Origin: an uncultured Eubacteriales bacterium
GTDB lineage: Bacteria > Bacillota > Clostridia > Christensenellales > CAG-138
Direction of reading: 5' to 3'
Assembly (NCBI GenBank): GCA_900547135.1
Contig: URFJ01000066.1
Span: 1 to 10,805 of the forward strand
Length of the DNA: 10,805 nucleotides
Shown here: piece by piece, positions 6,095 to 10,805 of the stretch
Numbering within the stretch: the stretch's first letter is position 1
Layout: each line of letters starts with the position of its first letter
Notes under the pieces: generated by a model
What the model saw: the letters and a program-made list of their open reading frames with translations, nothing else
The model's database searches: none
Told to the model about the DNA's origin: nothing
Made by a program: the position numbers and the translations under genes

Positions 6095-6454
6095 TCAGGC
6101 GGTTATTACGCCCACTACTGTGACACTTGTCACTCCGTTTCAGGCACTGGTGGCAGCAGGAACGGATATGGTTTTTGTGACTGAGGTCGGCAAAACGAGT
6201 TAGTTGGTTGCATCAAGCGAATAACCAGCGGCATCAAATAGCGTTACTGTGCCATTTGTCTTGGATCTGATAGATTCAACTGTTAATTTTTCCGGAAGGT
6301 TATCTGGCCGCCAACTGCTGTTATTGGACTGCTTTACCGCCATCAGGCTGTAATCCTCCACAAGGTTTGTCGTGGCAATATTTGAAGATGCTCAATCGGT
6401 TAGACCAGCGAAATTATAAGTTACGCTTGCTGAATTATTGAGTGTAATTGCCAT
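6095..6454 (-). pseudogene. Remnant of a DUF11-type surface-protein gene with three nonsense codons
   Basis: The ATG at 6452-6454 has an excellent AAGGAGATAAT in front. Translation begins MAITLNNSASVTYNFAGLTD, closely like the opening of clostridial DUF11-repeat or spore-surface-like proteins as I know them, followed in frame by A-S-S-N-I-A-T-T-N-L. A TGA at codon 21, a TAA at codon 85 and a TGA at codon 105 interrupt a single frame of 119 residues that ends at TGA (6095-6097). Past the stops the frame still reads L-V-L-P-T-S-V-T-K-T-I-S-V-P-A-A-T and N-G-V-T-S-V-T-V-V-G-V-I-T-A. Beta-strand and Thr/Val-rich composition fits a cell-surface protein. It may be a naturally short member or have lost repeats internally. 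Neighbouring genes use TGA as a true stop, so reassignment of the codon is unlikely. Confidence 0.7.
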
Positions 6455-6721
6455 ATTATCTCCTTCCATCAAATACGGTATTTGAATGTTTTCATTACAC
6501 CATTCATCATATTCTATGTAAACGACACTGTAAGTGTTACGTGGCGAAATGACTCTATGCATATGGACTCTGTCGAATGAAATAGATGCACGGATTTTGC
6601 GTGCTTAATTGCCAACATAAGCATTATGCGAAACTAATAACACGAAGACTCTTCTCAACAAATCGGTAGTTATATTATACACAAAGGAGATCTCTAATGC
6701 TTGTTCTTCATTTAAGTTCAT
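6455..6721 (-). pseudogene. Interrupted small gene upstream of and in frame with the DUF11-like remnant
   Basis: The ATG at 6719-6721 has GGAGGAG seven bases ahead. It encodes M-N-L-N-E-E-Q-A-L-E-I-S-F-V-Y-N and on to a TAA after 38 codons (6605-6607). Beyond the TAA the same frame stays open for 50 more codons (A-R-K-I-R-A-S-I-S-F-D-R-V, then Y-S-V-V-Y-I-E-Y-D-E-W-C-N-E). It then runs without a stop into the ATG of the DUF11-like remnant. Either the 38-residue peptide is real, or, as I think likelier, a gene of about 90 codons suffered one nonsense mutation and also lost its own stop. I do not recognise the family; the composition is like a cytoplasmic alpha/beta protein. Confidence 0.5.
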
Positions 6722-6804
6722 ACTACAACTCCTCCAATAACGTAAATCCTTGATGTCGTGAATAATATCATCAAAAATAGGTGTCATTTGGGGATTTATA
6801 GCGA

Positions 6805-6832
6805 AAGACCGCCAGCTTTCGTCAACGGTCTT
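6805..6832 (-). terminator. Weak terminator-like hairpin after the tRNA
   Basis: AAGACCG (read from 6832) pairs with CGGTCTT (to 6805), a 7-bp stem with a 14-base loop. It begins eight bases beyond the tRNA CCA end. Only three T residues follow, so termination may be partial and transcripts may run into the decayed genes downstream. Confidence 0.4.
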
Positions 6833-6839
6833 ATCATTA

Positions 6840-6922
6840 TGGTGCGGTCGATGGGACTTGAACCCATACGGTCTCCCATACGCCCCTCAAACGTACGCGT
6901 CTGCCTGTTCCGCCACGACCGC
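6840..6922 (-). tRNA. tRNA-Leu (anticodon GAG)
   Basis: The 83-base gene on the minus strand starts GCGGTCG, which pairs with CGACCGC before discriminator A and an encoded CCA. The anticodon stem TACGT/GCGTA encloses the loop TTGAGGG, giving anticodon GAG for CUC and CUU codons. The T arm is ATGGG-TTCAAGT-CCCAT, and an 11-base variable arm marks a class II tRNA as expected for leucine. The D arm (GCG with CGC, loop containing A-G-G) is normal. A perfect consensus promoter stands upstream. Confidence 0.97.
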
Positions 6923-6945
6923 AGATCAATTTGCCTGCGAAACAT

Positions 6946-6974
6946 ATTATAATATCTGACCTAATCATTGTCAA
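6946..6974 (-). promoter_or_regulatory. Consensus sigma-A promoter of tRNA-Leu
   Basis: TTGACA (6969-6974) and TATAAT (6946-6951) are exactly 17 bases apart on the minus strand, a perfect match to the vegetative promoter consensus. The tRNA 5' end is 23 bases beyond the -10 element, leaving a short leader for RNase P to remove. Confidence 0.92.
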
Positions 6975-7011
6975 CATTAATTTTAGATATTGCGGATATT
7001 TGTGTAAACAC

Positions 7012-7040
7012 TTGCGAACCAGCCATTATGCTGCTATGCT
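7012..7040 (+). promoter_or_regulatory. Candidate promoter of the Dabb-domain gene
   Basis: TTGCGA (7012-7017) and TATGCT (7035-7040) are 17 bases apart on the plus strand, 45 bases before the Dabb gene ATG and divergent from the tRNA promoter. The hexamer match is moderate. Confidence 0.4.
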
Positions 7041-7085
7041 GTTCTTGCTTTTTGTATAAACTAGAATTAACGTAGGAGGATGCAT

Positions 7086-7376
7086 ATGATTAAGCACATT
7101 GTATGCTACAAGCTTAAGGACAGAAGTGAACCAGCGGCTGAAAAGGCACGGCAGGTTCTTTTGTCCATGGAGGGCAGGGTTCCGATGATACGAAGCATTA
7201 ACGTTGGCGTTGACCTTATCCATTCTGATCGCTCATATGATTTAGTGCTTGAAGTGGTTTTAGATGACCTTGACGCGCTTGAGGCATATCAGGAGAATCC
7301 CTATCACAAGAATGCTGTTAAACCATTTATGCATGATGTGCGCGAAAGCAGTGTTTCTGTTGACTATACTGTTTGA
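7086..7376 (+). CDS. Dabb-family (stress-responsive A/B barrel) protein
   Basis: A 96-residue single-domain protein. The opening MIKHIVCYKLKD with His4 is the hallmark of the Dabb ferredoxin-like fold. Later come I-N-V-G-V-D (37-42), a central strand Y-D-L-V-L-E-V-V-L-D (51-60), the L-E-A-Y-Q-E-N-P-Y-H helix segment (65-74) and the final strand V-S-V-D-Y. The length is right for the family. These proteins form dimers with a barrel between subunits. Some members are enzymes or stress proteins in plants and bacteria, but most bacterial ones have no known substrate, so no reaction can be assigned. The start at 7086 is preferred over the ATG six bases earlier because AGGAGG lies six bases ahead of it, while the earlier ATG abuts the Shine-Dalgarno. 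It may be co-transcribed with the membrane protein 78 bases on. Confidence 0.9.
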   Translation: MIKHIVCYKLKDRSEPAAEKARQVLLSMEGRVPMIRSINVGVDLIHSDRSYDLVLEVVLDDLDALEAYQENPYHKNAVKPFMHDVRESSVSVDYTV

Positions 7377-7454
7377 TTTCAAGCTGTCCGATCAGCATAT
7401 CAACATGTGTATAACATCGCTTTAAATGGGAATTATATCCTATGGGGTGATGAT

Positions 7455-8300
7455 ATGAACAACCGTATTCTTCTAAAGCGATATTATAAGAACAGGCTGT
7501 ATAAAAACCGGACGGCTTTTGCACGCGCACTGGATTTTATAGTACTCAGGCTGATTATATTCGCAGCCTTATACCTGTGGTTTAAATCTAAAAATACGCC
7601 CAGCGGTCTGTCCGTGACGCTATCAATTATCGCTACTCTCATGTGCTCTGTAGCCATCGAGCTTATAAAGAGCATGCGGCTTGACAGATTTATAAAAAAG
7701 GAACGCATCCGGCTTAAGCGCGAGCACGCCCTTCAGACGCTTCTCATATTGGATAGGGGGGAATTCGCCAGAATAGCTAGGTTCTGCTTTGAACGGACAG
7801 AAGGCCAAGGATTGCTCTTTGCCGTACAGAAAGCCGCCCCCCTTGATCCCGATGACGTACTTAGGGCGTATAGGATGGCAAAACAGAAGCATGCTGACGC
7901 TATACATGTCTTCTCCGCTACAAACGCAAACGATAGCGCGGTAAAGATGGCTGGAAGGTTCAACGATGTTGACGTTAACATACACGGGCCGGACAACATT
8001 TTGGAGTATGCTGATGAACTTGGCTTATATGTAGATGTGGAAACGCTTGAGGCGGCCCTGATAGATGGTATGATTGAAGAGAAGCGGAACAGAAGAAGAA
8101 GAAAAATGGTGGTATTTACCTCGGCAAGGGCAAGGAATTACCTTTTGATAGCTCTAGGGCTTATAGCATTGTCCTTTACCACACGCTTTGCTCTGTATTA
8201 CAGGCTTATGGCTGGCATATGCGTAATCTTCGCCGGGCTTTCATGGTGGACGGACCACGCTTTGGCCTTAAAAGGCGATGAAAACGCTCCCGCAGGTTAA
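7455..8300 (+). CDS. Four-helix membrane protein with a central restriction-endonuclease-like domain, unknown function
   Basis: A 281-residue protein of no family I can name. Two hydrophobic helices at about 27-43 and 51-70 and two more at about 228-245 and 248-265 flank a soluble region (about 75-225). By the positive-inside rule that region is cytoplasmic, with basic stretches K-K-E-R-I-R-L-K-R and K-R-N-R-R-R-R-K at its edges. The centre, from F-A-R-I-A-R-F through L-L-F-A-V-Q-K (120-126) and A-D-A-I-H-V-F-S-A-T (147-156) to V-D-V-N-I-H-G-P (172-179), has a strand/helix pattern like Mrr-type nuclease folds. The position before Q-K is Val, not an acidic residue or Gln, so nuclease activity is doubtful. 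The ATG at 7455 follows GGGGTGAT; a GTG 48 bases earlier lacks one. Confidence 0.75.
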   Translation: MNNRILLKRYYKNRLYKNRTAFARALDFIVLRLIIFAALYLWFKSKNTPSGLSVTLSIIATLMCSVAIELIKSMRLDRFIKKERIRLKREHALQTLLILDRGEFARIARFCFERTEGQGLLFAVQKAAPLDPDDVLRAYRMAKQKHADAIHVFSATNANDSAVKMAGRFNDVDVNIHGPDNILEYADELGLYVDVETLEAALIDGMIEEKRNRRRRKMVVFTSARARNYLLIALGLIALSFTTRFALYYRLMAGICVIFAGLSWWTDHALALKGDENAPAG

Positions 8301-8327
8301 ATCCGTAAAATGACCGGCGCAGATATG

Positions 8328-8360
8328 AACCGCCCCCTGTAAAGACATGGGGCGGTTTAA
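8328..8360. terminator. Hairpin terminator between convergent genes
   Basis: AACCGCCCC (8328-8336) pairs perfectly with GGGGCGGTT (8349-8357) around a 12-base loop. On the plus strand TTTAA follows, 28 bases after the membrane-protein stop, so it most likely ends that transcript. On the minus strand it lies 40 bases past the yhbY stop but has no T-tract, so it is at best a weaker terminator there. Confidence 0.75.
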
Positions 8361-8399
8361 TACGCATCCGCAGGCACTTTTTCTTGTTTTAGCTTGAGC

Positions 8400-8693
8400 T
8401 TAGTCAAGTTCGATATGCTTTCCCTCTCTTGACCGCCTGTAAATTACAAATTTGCGTCCGATGCATTGCACCGGTTCGGCGCGCAGCCTAACAGAGAGTA
8501 TTTCGCACAGCTCCCGAGCATCCTCAGAACAGGTTTCAAGTACGGATATCTTTATCAACTCCCGTGCTTCCAATACGTTGTCCAATTCATCTGTGATAAC
8601 AGGGGTAAGCCCTCCCTTTCCTATTTGAAATACGGGCTGCATCCCATTTGCCATAGCGCGGAGACGTGCTCTTTCCTTACTTGTGATACTCAT
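8400..8693 (-). CDS. yhbY: YhbY/CRM-domain ribosome-associated RNA-binding protein
   Basis: A 97-residue protein made of a single CRM domain, an RNA-binding fold found in bacterial YhbY, which associates with pre-50S ribosomal particles. It begins MSITSKERARLRAMANGMQP, and the GxxG RNA-binding loop is G25-K-G-G28 in F-Q-I-G-K-G-G-L-T. The helix I-T-D-E-L-D-N-V-L-E-A-R-E-L-I-K-I-S-V and the end F-V-I-Y-R-R-S-R follow family order. The length is standard. The gene starts 12 bases after the obg stop with only AGGGGTATG as a Shine-Dalgarno, so it is probably read from the same message. Both products act in large-subunit assembly. Confidence 0.95.
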   Translation of the reverse strand: MSITSKERARLRAMANGMQPVFQIGKGGLTPVITDELDNVLEARELIKISVLETCSEDARELCEILSVRLRAEPVQCIGRKFVIYRRSREGKHIELD

Positions 8694-8705
8694 ATTATCA
8701 TACCC

Positions 8706-9974
8706 CTATTCTACAAAATCAAATTCCCATTCGCCCATTCGCACAGTGCTGTTTTCACTAGCGCCTGCTTCCCTAAGGGCGTTAATTATACCCTCGCGTA
8801 TGAGATATTGCTGAAAACGCCTCATTGATTCCTCATCGTCGGCATTTGTGGTGTCGAGTATATATTCTACTGTCCCGCCCTCTACAACATAGACGTCCCC
8901 GTCCCTACTGATTTCAAAGCCCTTTTCATACCGGCCGGCAACGGTTATCTCCTCTTCTTCAAACTCGTAAGTTTTTGGAAGCGTGTCAAGCGTTTTTACA
9001 ATCTCATCCAATAAGGGTTCAAATCCCTGCACCGTGGCGGCGGATACGGCAAAAATCTTGACATTCCTATCCTTTAGCTCCTCCCGAAGCAGCTCAAGGT
9101 AAACGTCAGCTCCGGTTATATCCATCTTATTTGCCGCCACGATTTGCGGCAGTTCATACAGGCGTTCGCTGTACCGCTTTAACTCATCATTTATTCTGTA
9201 ATAGTCCTCAATCGGGTTCCTGTCCTCAGAACCGGAAATATCAAGAACATGCACCAGCATTCTGGTCCTCTCTATATGCCTTAAAAAATCATGGCCCAAT
9301 CCCGCGCCTTCCGCCGCGCCTTCAATAAGTCCCGGTATATCCGCAAGCACAAACGTGCGGTCGTAGCGCTTAACTACGCCAAGGTTAGGCGTTAAAGTTG
9401 TAAAATGATAGTTTGCAATCTTAGGCTTTGCGCTTGTAAGCACCGATAATATGGTTGACTTCCCCACGTTTGGAAGACCTATGAGACCTACGTCGGCAAT
9501 CGTCTTAAGCTCAAGCTCAACCTCCCTGTCAAGCGTTTTTATGCCTGGCTGCGCAAACCTCGGGGCCTGCCTGGTTGGCGTTGCAAACCTGGCGTTGCCC
9601 TTGCCTCCCCTTCCCCCTTTAAGTACTTCGCGTCTCCTTTTTGGCCTGTTCATGTCAGCGATGATCTTCCCACTATCCACATCGCGCACGAGCGTGCCTA
9701 CAGGCACCTTTATAATCAGATCCTCGCCGTTTTTCCCGCGCTGAAGCTGGGACCTGCCGTTTTCCCCCCTTTGTGCGCGGTAATGGCGCATAAATTTAAA
9801 ATCGAGCAGGGTATTCATACCCTCGTCGGCCTCAAATATTACGCTTCCTCCGCTGCCCCCGTCGCCGCCGTCCGGCCCCCCGCGCTGCACATATTTTTCT
9901 CGGTGGAACGAGGCGCATCCGTCGCCGCCGTCGCCTGACTTTATTATAATCTTGGCTTTATCTACAAACTGCAT
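8706..9974 (-). CDS. obg: Ribosome-assembly GTPase Obg/CgtA
   Basis: Essential GTPase of 50S subunit maturation and stress signalling, 422 residues. The N-terminal Obg fold (about 1-158) is glycine-rich (G-D-G-G-D-G-C-A-S-F-H-R-E-K and G-G-P-D-G-G-D-G-G-S-G-G). The G domain has G1 GLPNVGKST (166-174), G3 D-I-P-G-L-I-E-G-A (from 212), G4 NKMD (282-285) and G5 S-A-A (311-313). The C-terminal OCT domain found in Firmicute Obg is present at about 338-420. The chosen ATG at 9972-9974 gives the normal start MQFVDKAKI. A longer in-frame form would add 23 Gly/Arg-rich residues lying inside nth. This ATG is two bases after the nth stop and has no clear Shine-Dalgarno, so translation probably depends on ribosomes finishing nth. 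Confidence 0.97.
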   Translation of the reverse strand: MQFVDKAKIIIKSGDGGDGCASFHREKYVQRGGPDGGDGGSGGSVIFEADEGMNTLLDFKFMRHYRAQRGENGRSQLQRGKNGEDLIIKVPVGTLVRDVDSGKIIADMNRPKRRREVLKGGRGGKGNARFATPTRQAPRFAQPGIKTLDREVELELKTIADVGLIGLPNVGKSTILSVLTSAKPKIANYHFTTLTPNLGVVKRYDRTFVLADIPGLIEGAAEGAGLGHDFLRHIERTRMLVHVLDISGSEDRNPIEDYYRINDELKRYSERLYELPQIVAANKMDITGADVYLELLREELKDRNVKIFAVSAATVQGFEPLLDEIVKTLDTLPKTYEFEEEEITVAGRYEKGFEISRDGDVYVVEGGTVEYILDTTNADDEESMRRFQQYLIREGIINALREAGASENSTVRMGEWEFDFVE

Positions 9975-9976
9975 TT

Positions 9977-10654
9977 TTACAGGGCGCTTGACCCGCCGGC
10001 CGCTTCCGCCCGCACCTCCGTTTCTTCCGCATAGTGCCTGCAAACACTTTTAAGCGTGCATTCGCCGCATTTTGGCTTTTTTGACGAGCATACACGCCTT
10101 CCGTGGAATATAAGCCAATGGTGTGCTATCGACCACTTATCCTCCGGTATATTTTCCATAAGCTGTTTCTCTATTTTTAGCACATCGTTTGAGTCGGCAA
10201 GCCCCAGCCTGTTGCTAACCCTTGCCACATGCGTATCGACAGCTATGGCCGGCTTTTTAAAGGCGTTTGACAGCACCACGTTGGCGGTCTTTCTACCCAC
10301 TCCAGGGAGGGACACAAGTTCTTCCATCGTTTGGGGAACCTCGCCGCCATACATTGAGATCAGCATATTGCAGGTTGCAAGTATATTCTTCCCCTTTGTG
10401 TTGAAAAATCCGCACGGCCTTATATATTGGCTCAATTTATCCGGCGATATCCTGGCCATGCTTTCCGCGTCGGGATAGTCCCTAAACAGCGTTTCCGTAC
10501 ACCTGTTGACCTGCTTGTCCGTACATTGGGCGCTTAAAATCGTTGCAATCAGCAATTCAAATGGGTTTTTGAACCTAAGCTCAGGCGCCGCGTCTGGATG
10601 GGCATCGCTAAGCAGCCGTAAAACCTCGTTGCAATGTTCCGTATCGTAATGCAT
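9977..10654 (-). CDS. nth: Endonuclease III (DNA glycosylase/AP lyase)
   Basis: Base-excision repair enzyme that removes oxidised pyrimidines and cuts at the resulting abasic site. It is 225 residues long. The helix-hairpin-helix L-P-G-V-G-R-K-T-A-N-V-V contains the catalytic Lys122, and catalytic Asp140 is in V-D-T-H-V-A-R-V-S-N-R-L. The [4Fe-4S] cluster cysteines are C189, C196, C199 and C205 (C-x6-C-x2-C-x5-C). The early motif L-L-I-A-T-I-L-S-A-Q-C-T-D is also intact. The ATG at 10652-10654 is chosen because GGAGGATAAT stands directly ahead; a longer frame would start inside the promoter. The last about 17 residues (E-E-T-E-V-R-A-E-A-A-G-G-S-S-A-L) are a nonconserved tail whose codons lead into obg. 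Confidence 0.97.
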   Translation of the reverse strand: MHYDTEHCNEVLRLLSDAHPDAAPELRFKNPFELLIATILSAQCTDKQVNRCTETLFRDYPDAESMARISPDKLSQYIRPCGFFNTKGKNILATCNMLISMYGGEVPQTMEELVSLPGVGRKTANVVLSNAFKKPAIAVDTHVARVSNRLGLADSNDVLKIEKQLMENIPEDKWSIAHHWLIFHGRRVCSSKKPKCGECTLKSVCRHYAEETEVRAEAAGGSSAL

Positions 10655-10681
10655 ATTATCCTCCAATACTTTTCCCATTTG

Positions 10682-10710
10682 ATTATATACGCTTCCTGTC
10701 AAATTAACAA
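10682..10710 (-). promoter_or_regulatory. Promoter of the nth-obg-yhbY operon
   Basis: TTGTTA (10705-10710) and a perfect TATAAT (10682-10687) stand 17 bases apart on the minus strand, 27 bases before the nth ATG. No other promoter is visible before obg or yhbY, so it probably drives all three genes. Confidence 0.75.
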
Positions 10711-10730
10711 GCAACTAATTAGACAAGAAT

Positions 10731-10765
10731 CATGCCCGGAGCGCTTGCCAGGCATGTCGTTTTTT
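10731..10765 (+). terminator. Terminator-like hairpin with T-tract on the plus strand
   Basis: CATGCC (10731-10736) pairs with GGCATG (10751-10756). After one C-A mismatch come two more G-C pairs, and TCG plus six T residues follow (10760-10765). The T-tract marks it as a plus-strand terminator or attenuator. No plus-strand gene lies to its left in this window, so it may belong to a leader of a gene beyond the right edge. On the minus strand it has no T-tract. From 10766 to the edge I see nothing I can call. Confidence 0.55.
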
Positions 10766-10805
10766 GGAGGATATTTACTATAAATAATGTATGCTATTTT
10801 CCGCG

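Noticed and set aside
5906..6203. Two overlapping plus-strand frames of 92 and 64 codons
   Set aside because: One starts with TTG without a Shine-Dalgarno. The other is antisense to the DUF11-like remnant, which has the better start signal and recognisable sequence.
6095..6454. TGA decoded as an amino acid in this organism
   Set aside because: pstC and the XRE gene both end properly at TGA in this window, and one of the internal stops in the same frame is TAA, so nonsense decay is simpler.
8466..8828. 120-codon plus-strand frame opposite yhbY and obg
   Set aside because: It is antisense to two clearly conserved genes and has no initiation signal.
1..10805. CRISPR array, insertion sequence or toxin-antitoxin system
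   Set aside because: I saw no regularly spaced direct repeats, no transposase or terminal inverted repeats, and no recognisable toxin or antitoxin pair.

Overview
The window looks like chromosomal DNA from a Firmicute of the class Clostridia. The reasons are the strong AGGAGG-type ribosome binding sites, sigma-A-like promoters, an Obg, YhbY and Nth set of Gram-positive type, a PstS lipoprotein of the kind I associate with clostridia, and an XRE regulator fused to a desulfoferrodoxin-like domain. GC content is moderate, and the spacers are much richer in AT. I cannot name a genus.

Left part (1-2871): a minus-strand phosphate-uptake operon in the order pstS-pstC-pstA-pstB, with pstB cut by the window edge. 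pstC and pstA overlap by ATGA. Two tandem hairpins lie between pstS and pstC. The most striking feature is PstS itself: its two half-sequences are in the opposite order to canonical PstS, as in a circular permutation.

Middle (3022-4419): a small one-helix membrane protein and an autonomous XRE regulator, each with its own promoter candidate on the minus strand. The regulator's C-terminal half resembles superoxide reductase but appears to have lost most iron ligands of the catalytic centre.

Gene graveyard (about 4430-6835): no intact gene that I can support. It holds at least three decayed minus-strand loci. One is a frameshifted gene with a hydrophobic N-terminus (4936-5489). Another is a leader-like relic near 4555-4778. 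The third is a locus related to clostridial DUF11-type surface proteins (6095-6721), broken by four in-frame nonsense codons and no frameshift. Two roughly 80% identical 51-bp modules, each carrying a Shine-Dalgarno and an ATG, suggest an old tandem duplication. The graveyard ends at a tRNA-Leu(GAG) gene with a perfect consensus promoter.

Right part (6946-10805): the plus strand carries a Dabb-domain protein and an uncharacterised four-helix membrane protein. Convergent to these is a minus-strand housekeeping operon nth-obg-yhbY (DNA repair glycosylase, ribosome-assembly GTPase, ribosome-associated RNA-binding protein) with tight or coupled junctions. A hairpin at 8328-8360 separates the two transcription units.

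All family assignments are from reading the translations by eye; no database search was run.
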